A DNA stretch of 64,000 nt from JAGGAG01 sp964638035 (GCA_964638035.1 CAZWXD010000015.1:1-64000), one strand, 5' to 3'; counted from the stretch's first letter, positions 43,380 to 51,919 are shown. Notes: a model not told the origin generated them from the sequence alone. Program-made: numbers and translations.

Positions 43380-44063
43380 TCAGAAGGGCCGGGCGTGGCT
43401 GCCGCTGGGGCGCGCCCTGGGCCCGCGTGCGGTGCCGTCCCGCAGTCGCACGAGGGCCTGCTGGCGGCTCCTGACGTTGAGCCGGCGAAGCACCTGCTCG
43501 GCGTGATGGCGAATGGTGTGCGTGGTCAGGTCGAGGGTCCGCGCGATCTCGGCGGTGGTCTGGCCCTGCGCCAGCAGGAGGGCCACTTCGGCCTGGCGCG
43601 GACTCAGGCCAAACCGGTGCATCAGGTTCTCGGACGTAAGGCGTCGGGCCGCCCGGCGCTCCACCATGATGGTCACCCAGGTCGGCTCGACGTGCCCATC
43701 GAAGAAGATGGGGCGGATCCGCACCCGCAGGCTCCCCGAGATCGTGCCCTCGGCGCGCCACGGCTCCCCAAGCACGATGTCACCCATCCCGTTGGCCCGA
43801 ACGAGCCCGAGCCTCGAGCAGGCGTCGCCCACGAGGGCGGCCGCGGCCTCACCGGGATACGCATCACGAAAGACGGAGTTGCGGGAGATGATCTCGAGTC
43901 GGAGGTCGACAATGACGACCGGGAGGACGATGGCCTCCATGCCCTGCGCCAGCGCATCGAGCTGCGCTGCGCGGACTCCCGACAGCGGTTCCCCGTGCGG
44001 AGAGTGCATCAGGGCAACATAGTAAGCGCCCCGGCCGACCCGATAGTAGGCCATTTGACCCAT
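43380..44063 (-). CDS. LuxR/NarL-type transcriptional regulator with PAS-like sensor
   Basis: About 227 residues. The N-terminal half (IVLPVVIVDLRLEIISRNSVFRDAYPG) looks like a PAS/heme-less sensory fold, and the C-terminus is a GerE/LuxR helix-turn-helix (GLSPRQAEVALLLAQGQTTAEIARTLDLTTHTIRHHAEQ). There is no receiver domain, so it probably senses a ligand directly. The start is uncertain: ATG 44063, 44054 or 44009. It is the last gene of the soxYZ-MBL-rhodanese set and may regulate it. Confidence 0.82.
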   Translation of the reverse strand: MGQMAYYRVGRGAYYVALMHSPHGEPLSGVRAAQLDALAQGMEAIVLPVVIVDLRLEIISRNSVFRDAYPGEAAAALVGDACSRLGLVRANGMGDIVLGEPWRAEGTISGSLRVRIRPIFFDGHVEPTWVTIMVERRAARRLTSENLMHRFGLSPRQAEVALLLAQGQTTAEIARTLDLTTHTIRHHAEQVLRRLNVRSRQQALVRLRDGTARGPRARPSGSHARPF

Positions 44064-44148
44064 AGGCCGCGCGGCCCATGGGTGCCACGTCCCCCGGCGG
44101 CTCGGCCCGTTTCCTCCGACCCGGCTCCCCGCTCCTCCTCGCCCCTCG

Positions 44149-45054
44149 CTACCGCTCCACCGGCAGGTCTGCCTGCCCGGCCCATTCGGTCCAGGAGCCG
44201 GGATAGATGCGGACACGCGGGTAGCCCAGGAGCGAGTGGAGGACGAAGTACAGGTGGCTCGCCTCCGTCGCACTGTTGCAGTAGAGCACGATGTTGCGAT
44301 CCGGGGTGATGCCCTGCCGGGCATATGCCGCCCGGAGGGAGTCGGGCGGGCGGAAGACCCGGCCGAATCCCTCGGTCACGAGGTCATCCTGCCAGTAGTG
44401 ATTGATCGCCCACGGAATATGGCCCAGGCGCATCTGGGTGCCTTCCTCCCCGCGGAACTGCGCCGGCGGCCTGGCATCCACCAGCAGGATGCCCTTCTCG
44501 CGCGCACGCCTCACCTCGTCCAGCGTGGCGATGGCAGGGCGGAAGGTGGCCTCACGCCACCGGGCCGTCGTGGATGGCGCCTTCGTGTAGGTGCGCACGA
44601 CGGGATGCCCCTCGAACTGCCACTTGTAGAAGCCGCCGTCGAGCAGGTAGACCCGCGGGTGGCCCATCGCACTGAGGATGAACGCCACGAAGGTCGCATC
44701 GATGTTGAGTGTCTCGCCCGCCCCGTACACCACCACCGGCACCCGGTGATCGAGGCCCAGCCGGCCCAGCAACACCCGGTACCAGGGCGCGTCCATGAGT
44801 TGCACCGGCACCCCGTCGCGCGAGGCACGCAGTGTCTCGACGTTCAGGTACTGGGAACCGGGAAGGTGGCCCTTGAGCCAGGTCCAGACATCGATCCGGA
44901 CGTCGAGGAGCTGGACCGGCCGGCCGGCCTGCTGCCACGCAGCCAGAGAGTCGGTGGAGAGGAGGGTGGCAGGGCGCTGTGCCCATGCCCGCCCAGGCGA
45001 GACGAGAGGCGCCGTGGCGAGGAGCACGGCTGCGGCCCACGCTGCCCGCCTCAT
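44149..45054 (-). CDS. Exported two-domain rhodanese-type sulfurtransferase
   Basis: A 301-residue periplasmic protein (signal ending GRAWA). Two rhodanese repeats are visible: a first, inactive one (VQLLDVRIDVWTWLKGHLPGSQ, no Cys loop) and a second with ILLVDARPPAQFRGEE and the active-site loop CNSATEASH. It would move sulfane sulfur between a donor and an acceptor such as SoxY. The ATG overlaps the MBL stop by 4 bases. Confidence 0.9.
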   Translation of the reverse strand: MRRAAWAAAVLLATAPLVSPGRAWAQRPATLLSTDSLAAWQQAGRPVQLLDVRIDVWTWLKGHLPGSQYLNVETLRASRDGVPVQLMDAPWYRVLLGRLGLDHRVPVVVYGAGETLNIDATFVAFILSAMGHPRVYLLDGGFYKWQFEGHPVVRTYTKAPSTTARWREATFRPAIATLDEVRRAREKGILLVDARPPAQFRGEEGTQMRLGHIPWAINHYWQDDLVTEGFGRVFRPPDSLRAAYARQGITPDRNIVLYCNSATEASHLYFVLHSLLGYPRVRIYPGSWTEWAGQADLPVER

Positions 45055-46073
45055 GGCCCTTCCCCCAGGCCCATCACCTCGCGCTCCATCTCCACGTACA
45101 CGCGGTTGGCATTGCGCCGGCGCCGGGTGTTGAGCGACACCGGCCGGTCCTCGTCCACCGGGGGCAGGACGCCCAGCGCACGCGTCATCGGCACGCCTTC
45201 CTCCACCGCCAGTTTCATGGATTCCCGGAGCGCGAGGAAGTACTGGCGCGTGGCATCCACGAGGGCCGCCGGGTGGCGAACAACGGGGCCATGCCCCGGT
45301 ACGACCAGTCGCGGTGCCAGGCTGTCGATCGCGTCGAGCGTGCGCAGCATGGCGCGCGAACTGCCATCCACCACCATGGGTACCGCATCGCCCACCAGCA
45401 CATCGCCCGTAAAAAGGATGCGCTCGGCGGGAAGCCAGAGCATGAGGTCGCCGGCCGAATGGGCGGCACCGGGATGCCAGAGCACCAGCACGCGCCCACC
45501 CAGCGCCAGCGTGTCGGTCCCGGTGACGGGCCAGTCGGGCTCATCGGCATACTCGAAGCCCAGCATCTCCTGCAGGCCCACCACCGCATCCCAGTCGGCG
45601 ACCATCTGGTCGGGCCCGCCCTCCAGCGCCAGCACGCGCCGCTCGGGATGGGCGATCACCCTGGCCCCCGCACGCCGCAGTGCGATGGCGCCGAAGTGCA
45701 TGTCGGGGTGGTGGGCGTAGAGGACCAGCCAGCGGATCGGAGCGGCGGAGATCGTCCGGATCGTGCGCACGACCGCCTCGCCCTGCATGGGGCTCGCCAC
45801 GCCACCCACCACCGCGATACCACTGTCGGTGACGACAAAGCCGGCATTGGGCCGGCCTTCGACCCCTCGTCCGGTGTCACCCAGGATGGCGTAGACATCC
45901 CGGGCCAGGGTATCGAGGGGGTAAATGGTCCGGGAGGTGGTGCGGGAGAACTGGCCCCGTTGGGCAGCGGCGGGCAACACCCCGCCCACGAGTGCCACCA
46001 CAAGGACGATTGGCCCCACGAACCGCACGCCCGAACGTCCGCACGCCCGGGCGTTCGGCTGCCAGGCGCTCAT
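45051..46073 (-). CDS. Exported metallo-beta-lactamase-fold hydrolase
   Basis: A 340-residue protein with signal peptide (IVLVVALVGGVLPAAAQ). MBL-fold blocks: FVVTDSGIAVVGG, the metal motif written YAHHPDMHFGA rather than the common HxHxDH, HPGAAHSAGDL and VPGHGP. The altered first motif suggests one-metal or variant binding. It lies between soxZ and the rhodanese gene with 4-base overlaps on both sides. Similar MBL proteins accompany SoxYZ-like carriers in other operons; a role as a thiol-ester or persulfide hydrolase acting on SoxY is possible. Confidence 0.85.
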   Translation of the reverse strand: MSAWQPNARACGRSGVRFVGPIVLVVALVGGVLPAAAQRGQFSRTTSRTIYPLDTLARDVYAILGDTGRGVEGRPNAGFVVTDSGIAVVGGVASPMQGEAVVRTIRTISAAPIRWLVLYAHHPDMHFGAIALRRAGARVIAHPERRVLALEGGPDQMVADWDAVVGLQEMLGFEYADEPDWPVTGTDTLALGGRVLVLWHPGAAHSAGDLMLWLPAERILFTGDVLVGDAVPMVVDGSSRAMLRTLDAIDSLAPRLVVPGHGPVVRHPAALVDATRQYFLALRESMKLAVEEGVPMTRALGVLPPVDEDRPVSLNTRRRRNANRVYVEMEREVMGLGEGP

Positions 46074-46408
46074 GTCGCGGCGAACGAGACCTGGACCGCC
46101 TGCTCGAACACTGCGCCCTTGCTGTCCACCCACCTCATGGACAGCGGCCCTTCCCTGTCCGCGATGAGCGTGAAGCTGATGACCGGGTCCCGGCTGATGC
46201 CGGAGGTCCAGCGGAAGCGGCCGATCTCCTCGCCCGCGTAGGTGACCGTGACGTCGCGAATGAACCACGCCGGGATCGGGTCACCGGACGCGGTGCGGAA
46301 GAAGCCCGTGTCCATCGGGTGCTGGACGATGGCGTGCACCAGGATCTCCTGCCCCTTCGTGATGCGGGACGGGATCCGGATGCGCGCCTCCCCCACGGTG
46401 CCGTGCAT
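46070..46408 (-). CDS. soxZ: Sulfur carrier subunit SoxZ
   Basis: A 112-residue Ig-fold protein, partner of SoxY. The SoxZ pattern is present: RIRIPSRITKGQEILVHAIVQHPMDTGFFR and PAWFIRDVTVTYAGEEIGRF. ATG 46408 overlaps the soxY stop by 3-4 bases. The C-terminus (AVQVSFAAT) is normal. There is no signal peptide; it would be exported bound to SoxY. Confidence 0.92.
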   Translation of the reverse strand: MHGTVGEARIRIPSRITKGQEILVHAIVQHPMDTGFFRTASGDPIPAWFIRDVTVTYAGEEIGRFRWTSGISRDPVISFTLIADREGPLSMRWVDSKGAVFEQAVQVSFAAT

Positions 46409-46899
46409 CAGCCGCACCCGTTGAGGGTCACGGCGACCTTCGCATAATCGGCCCAGAGTTCTCCGCCCGACGTCCTGGCGATGGCGCGAACCCAGGTGGT
46501 CCGCTTCATCTTGATGCGGAACTGGAGCGAGAGCCGGCCCATGGCGGGGCTCAGCTCGAACGCGGCCAGGTGCGGATCGGGGTTGTGGTCGACCACCAGG
46601 TGCACCGACTGCACGTAGTTGCCGGGTTTCATGGGGAGGTCGGCCGACTCGATCATCACGGGGACGATCCTGCCATCCTCGGCGATCAGTGGCATGTCGA
46701 GCTGGAGGTGACCACGCTGGATGGGGTTCCCCCCCGAAATTTCCCGGAGGATGCGGGCGACCTCCTCGTTGGGCACCTCGGGGTCGGGGTCGAGCACGCG
46801 TGCCGCGAGGGACCCGGGCCTGAGCACCTGACCCGCCGCGATCCCCAGGCCCAGGGCCGAGCCCTGCCGGAGAAACGCCCGCCTGGAGTTGTCCTGCAT
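46408..46899 (-). CDS. soxY: Sulfur carrier subunit SoxY (Tat-exported)
   Basis: A 163-residue protein with a Tat signal (NSRRAFLRQGSALGLGIAAG) and SoxY fold (IPVMIESADLPMKPGNYVQSVHLVVDHNP). The C-terminal carrier arm ends VTLNGCG, placing the reactive Cys second to last as in all SoxY, though with NGCG instead of GGCG. It heads the operon soxY-soxZ-MBL-rhodanese-LuxR. No SoxAX, SoxB or SoxCD is present in the window. Confidence 0.92.
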   Translation of the reverse strand: MQDNSRRAFLRQGSALGLGIAAGQVLRPGSLAARVLDPDPEVPNEEVARILREISGGNPIQRGHLQLDMPLIAEDGRIVPVMIESADLPMKPGNYVQSVHLVVDHNPDPHLAAFELSPAMGRLSLQFRIKMKRTTWVRAIARTSGGELWADYAKVAVTLNGCG

Positions 46900-47038
46900 G
46901 TGTCAACAGAACAGCCGGGCCGCGAGCCTGTCAAGAACGCCGGGGATATTGCTTGTCGGCCCCCTCCCAAGTCATTACTTTGCAAGGCCATACGCCGGCA
47001 GCACCAGGGCTGGCGCTACCCTTCGAGCGTGAGGCGGC

Positions 47039-48244
47039 GTGGACGCACCGACGGTCAACCAGATCGCCCTCTTCGAGAAGGTGCGCCAGTTCACCAAGGC
47101 GCGCGAGATCCAGGCGGCGGGCCTCTATCCCTACTTCAAGCCGATCTCCGAGTCGGAAGACACCGTCGTCGTCATCGAGGGCAAGCAGCGCATCATGCTG
47201 GGCTCCAACAACTACCTGGGGCTCACCCACCATCCCAAGGTCCTCGAGGCGGCCGGCAAGGCGCTGCAGCGCTACGGCGCCGGGTGCACCGGCAGCCGCT
47301 TCCTGAACGGCACCCTCGACCTGCACGAGCGGCTCGAGACCGAGCTGGCCCGCTTCATGGGCAAGGAAGCCTGCCTCGTCTTCTCCACCGGCTACCAGGC
47401 CAACCTCGGCCTCATCTCGGGGCTCATCGGCCGGGGTGACATCGTCTTCCTCGACAAGCTCGACCACGCCTCCATCGTGGACGGCGCCAAGATGTCCTAC
47501 GGGGAGACCGAGCGGTTCAACCACGGTGACCTCGCCGGCCTCGAGCGGAAGCTGGACAAGGTGAAGCACGGCCACGGCACCCTGATCGTGGTGGACGGCA
47601 TCTACTCGATGGAAGGCGACATCGCCGACGTGCCGAACCTGGTCCGGATCGCGCACCGCCACGGCGCCGCCCTCGCGGTCGATGACGCCCACGCGCTGGG
47701 GGTCCTGGGCCCGCGCGGGGAGGGCACGGCAGCCCACTTCGGCATGACCGACGAGGTGGACATCATCGCCGGCACCTTCTCCAAGTCCCTCGCGTCCATC
47801 GGCGGCTTCGTCGCGGCGTCCGACAGCGTCATCCACTACCTGCGGCACCACTCGCGCCCGCTCATCTTCACGGCGTCGCTGCCGCCATCCAACACCGCCG
47901 GCGTGCTGGCGGCCCTCCAGGTGCTGCAGGAAGAGCCGGAACGGCGGGACCAGCTCTGGGCCAACACCCACCGGCTGCAGAAGGGCTTCCGCGAGATGGG
48001 CTTCGACATCGGGCCCACGGAGACGCCCATCATCCCGGTCCTCATCGGGCCGCTCGAGCGCACCTTCGTGATGTGGCGGAAGCTGTTCGATGCCGGCGTG
48101 TTCACCAACCCGGTGGCGCCGCCTGCCGTGCCGCCGTCCCAGTGCCGGCTCCGCACCAGCGTGATGGCGACGCACACCTTCGACCAGGTCGACTTCGCCC
48201 TCGAGACCTTCCGGACGATCGGACGGGAGCTGGGGGTCATCTGA
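47039..48244 (+). CDS. spt: Serine palmitoyltransferase-type alpha-oxoamine synthase
   Basis: PLP enzyme of 401 residues that condenses serine with a fatty acyl thioester to 3-oxo-sphinganine. The family's blocks are present: GSNNYLGLTHHPKV, GTLDLHERLE, VDDAHALGVLGPRG and the PLP lysine K249 in GTFSKSLAS. The CTGSRFLNGT and IVVDGIYSMEGD segments resemble bacterial SPT more than biotin (BioF) or heme (HemA) enzymes, and the next genes are ceramide genes, which settles the choice. GTG start at 47039. Confidence 0.9.
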   Translation: MDAPTVNQIALFEKVRQFTKAREIQAAGLYPYFKPISESEDTVVVIEGKQRIMLGSNNYLGLTHHPKVLEAAGKALQRYGAGCTGSRFLNGTLDLHERLETELARFMGKEACLVFSTGYQANLGLISGLIGRGDIVFLDKLDHASIVDGAKMSYGETERFNHGDLAGLERKLDKVKHGHGTLIVVDGIYSMEGDIADVPNLVRIAHRHGAALAVDDAHALGVLGPRGEGTAAHFGMTDEVDIIAGTFSKSLASIGGFVAASDSVIHYLRHHSRPLIFTASLPPSNTAGVLAALQVLQEEPERRDQLWANTHRLQKGFREMGFDIGPTETPIIPVLIGPLERTFVMWRKLFDAGVFTNPVAPPAVPPSQCRLRTSVMATHTFDQVDFALETFRTIGRELGVI

Positions 48245-48249
48245 CGCCC

Positions 48250-49377
48250 GTGTCGATCCGCCCGGTGCGTTCACGCCGGGATCTCGCTGCATTCATCGAC
48301 CTGCCCTACCGCCTCTTCGACCGGGACCCCGTGTGGGTCCCGCCCTTGCGCCTCGACGTGGCCATGACGCTGGACCGGACGAAGAACCCGTTCTTCGAGC
48401 ACGCCGACGCCGAGTACTTCCTGGCCGAGCGCGCGGGGCAGGTGGTGGGGCGCATCGCGGCGATCGAGAACCGGCTCCACAACGAGTTCCACGCGGATCG
48501 CGTCGGGTTCTTCGGCTGGTTCGAGAGCATCAATGACCAGGCGGTGGCCGATGCCCTGCTCGAGGCGGCGGGCGCGTGGCTTCGCGCCCGGAACCTCACC
48601 GTCATGCGCGGCCCGGCCTCCTTCTCCACCAATGACCAGTGCGGGCTGCTGGTGGACGGCTTCGAGACCCGGCCCACCCTCCTCATGCCGCACAACCCGC
48701 CCTGGTACGCCGACCTGCTGGAGCGGGCCGGCATGGTGAAGGCGAAGGACCTGCTGGTGTACCAGGGCGGAGTCGAGACGCACCACGTCCCGGTTCCCGA
48801 GCGCCTGGCACGCGGAACCGAGCTCATCCGGCAGCGGCAGGGCGTCACGCTCCGCATGCTCAACATGAAGGACTTCCCCGCCGAGGTGGAGCGGATCAAG
48901 GCGATCTACAACGCCGCGTGGGAGCGGAACTGGGGATTTGTCCCCATGACCGACCACGAGATCGACCACCTTGCCAAGGCCTTCAAGCCCGTGGTGATCC
49001 CCGACCTGGTCCCCTTCGCCGAGAAGGACGGGAAGGTCATTGCGTTCGGCCTGGTGCTCCCCGACCTCAACGTGGCGCTGCTGGGAAACCGGCGCGGCCG
49101 GCTGCTGCCCTTCCTGGCGAAGGCCCTCTGGATCATCCGCACGAAGCGCCTGCGTCGCTGTCGCATCCTGCTGCTGGGCATCCTGCCCGAGTGGCGGGGC
49201 AAGGGCGTGGACGCGATGCTCTACCACTGGATCTGGACCCATGCCGGCCAGAACCAGAAGATCTACTGGGGCGAGGCTGGCTGGATCCTCGAGGACAACG
49301 CCGCCATGAACGCGAGTCTCGAGAAGATGCAGTTCAGCGTGTACAAGACCTACCGCCTGTACGATCGAGCGCCATGA
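48250..49377 (+). CDS. bcerS: Bacterial ceramide synthase (bCerS), GNAT-like acyltransferase
   Basis: A 375-residue protein usually annotated only as a hypothetical or GNAT protein. It has VWVPPLRLDVAMTLDRTKNPFFEHADAEYF at the N-terminus (given here in part), GRIAAIENRLHNEFH, PASFSTNDQCGLLVDGFE and LLLGILPEWRGKGVDAMLY, the last a GNAT acyl-CoA-binding-like motif. Bacterial ceramide synthase, which N-acylates the sphingoid base, is of this type in Caulobacter. Position directly between SPT and the reductase supports it. Start GTG 48250, five bases after the SPT stop. Confidence 0.82.
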   Translation: MSIRPVRSRRDLAAFIDLPYRLFDRDPVWVPPLRLDVAMTLDRTKNPFFEHADAEYFLAERAGQVVGRIAAIENRLHNEFHADRVGFFGWFESINDQAVADALLEAAGAWLRARNLTVMRGPASFSTNDQCGLLVDGFETRPTLLMPHNPPWYADLLERAGMVKAKDLLVYQGGVETHHVPVPERLARGTELIRQRQGVTLRMLNMKDFPAEVERIKAIYNAAWERNWGFVPMTDHEIDHLAKAFKPVVIPDLVPFAEKDGKVIAFGLVLPDLNVALLGNRRGRLLPFLAKALWIIRTKRLRRCRILLLGILPEWRGKGVDAMLYHWIWTHAGQNQKIYWGEAGWILEDNAAMNASLEKMQFSVYKTYRLYDRAP

Positions 49378-50348
49378 GGGCGCTGGTCACCGGGGCCACG
49401 GGCTTCGTCGGCGGCCACCTGGTGGACCGGCTGCTGGCGGCGGGCGACGAGGTGACGGCACTGGTCCGCTCGCCGGCCCGCGCTGCCGGCATGGCGGACC
49501 GGGGCGTGCGCCTGGTGCAGGGCGACCTGCACGACCACGCGGCCCTGCGCGACGCGGCACGGGCCCAGCAGGTGGTGTACCACGTGGCCGCCCTGGTGGG
49601 CGCCACCGACGAGGCCGAGTTCCTCCGCGCCAACCGCGAGGGCACGGCCAACGTCGTGGCCGCCATGGAAGCGGTGGCCCCGTACGCCCGGCTGGTGCTG
49701 GTGAGTTCCCTGGCGGCTGCCGGACCGGCCGTCGCGGGTCGGCCGCGCAAGGAGGGCGAACCCGCTGCACCCGTGACCATGTACGGCCGCAGCAAGCTGG
49801 CCTCCGAGGAGGTGGTGCGCACCAGCGGCCTCCCCTGGGTCATTGCACGCCCCCCCGCCGTGTACGGACCCCGCGACACCGACAACTTCGCCACCCTGTA
49901 CCGCCTTGCCCGCCTTGGCATCGGGCCGGTCTTTGGCGACGGCAGCCAGGAGGTGTCGCTCGTCTACGCGCCCGACCTGGCCGAGGCGCTCCGGCTGGCC
50001 GGCGTCACGCCCGGCATCGAGGGGCGCGCGTACTTCACCAATCATCCCGAGGTGGTGACCACGCGCGGCATCGTCACTGGCATCGGGCAGTCCATGGGGC
50101 GCAGCGTGACGGTGCTGCCGGTGCCCCGGCCGCTTGCCACGGTGGCGCTGGGTGCCGTGGGCGGGGTCGCCGGCCTGCTCAAGCGCAAGACCATCCTGCG
50201 GGCCGACAAGGCGAATGAGTTCTTCCAGCCCGCCTGGACCGCCGACCCTGCTGCGATGATGGGCGATACCGGGTGGGTGCCCACCCATGACATGGCGCTC
50301 GGCCTGGCGAAGACCTGGGACTGGTACCGGGAGCACGGCGGGGCGTGA
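49374..50348 (+). CDS. cerR: NAD(P)-dependent epimerase-type reductase, probable ceramide reductase CerR
   Basis: A 324-residue extended short-chain dehydrogenase with nucleotide-binding GATGFVGG (7-14) and YxxxK in MYGRSKLAS. It overlaps the bcerS stop by 4 bases. In Caulobacter the corresponding gene reduces the 3-oxo group of oxidised ceramide after N-acylation. A sugar-epimerase role is the alternative, but nothing in the operon calls for one. Confidence 0.83.
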   Translation: MRALVTGATGFVGGHLVDRLLAAGDEVTALVRSPARAAGMADRGVRLVQGDLHDHAALRDAARAQQVVYHVAALVGATDEAEFLRANREGTANVVAAMEAVAPYARLVLVSSLAAAGPAVAGRPRKEGEPAAPVTMYGRSKLASEEVVRTSGLPWVIARPPAVYGPRDTDNFATLYRLARLGIGPVFGDGSQEVSLVYAPDLAEALRLAGVTPGIEGRAYFTNHPEVVTTRGIVTGIGQSMGRSVTVLPVPRPLATVALGAVGGVAGLLKRKTILRADKANEFFQPAWTADPAAMMGDTGWVPTHDMALGLAKTWDWYREHGGA

Positions 50349-51265
50349 GTACCGGGCACGGCGAGCTGGACGAGGTGCAGGCCGGGCGAGGACAATGGGG
50401 CGTGGGGCGCTACCGTCTTGTCGAGGTGGCGCTTGTTGCATACGCAGCGCTGGTGGCGGTGACGGCGCTCAGCCGCCTCCACCTCTCGCGGGGCAACGTC
50501 GGCATTGCGCTCGCGCATGGGCTCGTCATTGTGCTGGTGTGGCTCCTGGCGCGGCCCGGCGGGAACGCCACCCGGGAAACCCTGCGCGACATCGCGCCAC
50601 TGGTGCTGCTGCTTGGCCTCTATGCGGCGCTGGACGTCCTGAGCGGAGGCGGCGCCATCGCAGCCCACGACGCCACCGTGCTGCACTGGGAGCGCTGGCT
50701 CTTCGGCGGGGAACCGGCACGCGAGTGGTGGCAGCGCCACCCGAGCACCTTCTGGTCCACTGCCCTGCACGGCGTGTACTTCTTCTACTACCTGCTCATT
50801 GCGGCGCCGGCGATTGCCTTCCTCGTGCGGCGCGACCGCCAGGCCTTGCAACGGTACGTGCAGAACGTGATGGTCACCTACCTGCTCTGCTACCTGGTCT
50901 TCATCTTCTGGCCCGTGGGTGGCCCGTACTACCAGTATCCAGCGCCTGCGGGAGCGTTCGTGGACAACCTCCCGGCGCGGCTGGTGCACGCCTCACTCGC
51001 CAGCGGCAGCTCCTTCGGCGCGGCCTTCCCCTCGAGCCACGTGGCCGCCACCATCGCGGCCTGGATCTCGGCGTGGCAGGGATGGCGTCCGCTGGCCTGG
51101 GTGCTGCTGGTCCCGGTGGTGCTGATGCCCATTGCCACCGTGTACACGCAGATGCACTACGGCGTCGATGCCCTGGCCGGGGTTGTGGTGGGGGTGCTGG
51201 TGCCGGCGGTGCTTGAAGCGAAAGGGGCGCCGCACGGCGCCCCCATCCCTTCAACAACTACCTGA
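50345..51265 (+). CDS. PAP2-superfamily membrane protein, AUR1/inositol phosphorylceramide synthase-like
   Basis: A 306-residue protein with about six to eight membrane helices. The phosphatase-superfamily motifs are FPSSHVA (PSxH) and YTQMHYGVDALAG (His-x3-Asp); the classical first KX6RP motif is absent, as in the AUR1/PAP2_3 branch. GTG start overlaps the cerR stop as GTGA. In yeast and Bacteroides, AUR1-type enzymes transfer phosphoinositol to ceramide. Being last in a ceramide operon, with inositol-phosphate synthase and PI synthase about 45 kb away, it is a good candidate inositol phosphorylceramide synthase; a simple lipid phosphatase is the alternative. Confidence 0.85.
   Translation: MSTGHGELDEVQAGRGQWGVGRYRLVEVALVAYAALVAVTALSRLHLSRGNVGIALAHGLVIVLVWLLARPGGNATRETLRDIAPLVLLLGLYAALDVLSGGGAIAAHDATVLHWERWLFGGEPAREWWQRHPSTFWSTALHGVYFFYYLLIAAPAIAFLVRRDRQALQRYVQNVMVTYLLCYLVFIFWPVGGPYYQYPAPAGAFVDNLPARLVHASLASGSSFGAAFPSSHVAATIAAWISAWQGWRPLAWVLLVPVVLMPIATVYTQMHYGVDALAGVVVGVLVPAVLEAKGAPHGAPIPSTTT
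51224..51243 (-). terminator. Terminator of the cupredoxin gene, inside the PAP2 3' end
   Basis: Perfect 8-bp stem (GGGGCGCC/GGCGCCCC) with a 4-base loop. Read on the minus strand it is followed by TTTCGCTT, a modest T-rich tail, 41 bases past the cupredoxin stop. It lies in the last codons of the convergent gene. Confidence 0.55.
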
Positions 51266-51283
51266 CCGTCAGGAGGTACTGCG

Positions 51284-51772
51284 TCAGTTGACCGTCATCT
51301 CGCCGTGCATGCCGAGCGCCGAGTGCGGGGTGCAGGTCAAGCCGTACGTCCCTGCCGGGAACCCGGTGGTGTTCAGGGTGAACACGGCGTCCTGCTCCAC
51401 GAGAAGGGCGCCGGTGAGCGGGCCCATCCGGTTCGCGCCGAGCGCGGCGTCGATGGTTGCCTCGGTGCCAGCCGGGATCTTGCCAGCCACGAACGCGACG
51501 TTGTGCGGGCCGCCGCTCTTGTTGTGGAACCTGACGACATCACCGGCCTTCACCGTGAAGGCCTCCGGCACGTACTTGTAGGCGGTGCCCTCGAGCACCA
51601 TGTTCACGTCGATCGTGGCACCGGTAGCAGCCGGCGTCGTCGCCGCGGCCGCGGGAGCCTCAGCAGCAGGCGCCGCAGGAGCGGGGGTAGCCGCTGGCGC
51701 CTCGGCCTTCTTCTCGCCGCCGCAGGCAGTGAGTACCAGCACCAGACCCGCGGCCATCGTCGCTACGCGCAT
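51284..51772 (-). CDS. Cupredoxin-domain lipoprotein (plastocyanin/azurin-like)
   Basis: A 162-residue exported copper protein. Lipobox VLVLTACGG, then a Pro/Ala-rich linker of about 35 residues and a cupredoxin fold with type-1 copper ligands His in GGPHNVAF and Cys-His-Met in CTPHSALGMHG. Likely a membrane-tethered electron carrier, possibly between alternative complex III and a terminal acceptor. GTGA-N6-TCAC palindromes lie in the upstream intergenic region. Confidence 0.92.
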   Translation of the reverse strand: MRVATMAAGLVLVLTACGGEKKAEAPAATPAPAAPAAEAPAAAATTPAATGATIDVNMVLEGTAYKYVPEAFTVKAGDVVRFHNKSGGPHNVAFVAGKIPAGTEATIDAALGANRMGPLTGALLVEQDAVFTLNTTGFPAGTYGLTCTPHSALGMHGEMTVN

Positions 51773-51843
51773 CGCAGTCCATCCTCCAGGAGTAGGGGTG
51801 CCGGGACATTCCCGGCTGTCACAGCGCTCACAAGATATCGCTC

Positions 51844-51857
51844 GTGAAGCGCTTCAC
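51844..51857. promoter_or_regulatory. Perfect palindrome GTGAAGCGCTTCAC (CRP/FNR-type site)
   Basis: A 14-bp perfect inverted repeat of the form GTGA-N6-TCAC, 72 bases upstream of the cupredoxin start and 63 bases upstream of the Cys-rich protein start on the other strand. The spacing of half-sites is that of CRP/FNR-family regulators. Confidence 0.55.
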
Positions 51858-51905
51858 AAGTCCGCACAGGCCGCCTAACCTTGGGCCACATTCCGCCTTG
51901 AAACC

Positions 51906-51919
51906 GTGACGCATATCAC
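51906..51919. promoter_or_regulatory. Second GTGA-N6-TCAC site at the Cys-rich gene start
   Basis: GTGACGCATATCAC directly abuts the ATG at 51920. The half-sites are perfect and the centre is not. Placed here it could only repress, or it may be a chance match, but it is the second such site within 76 bp. Confidence 0.42.
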
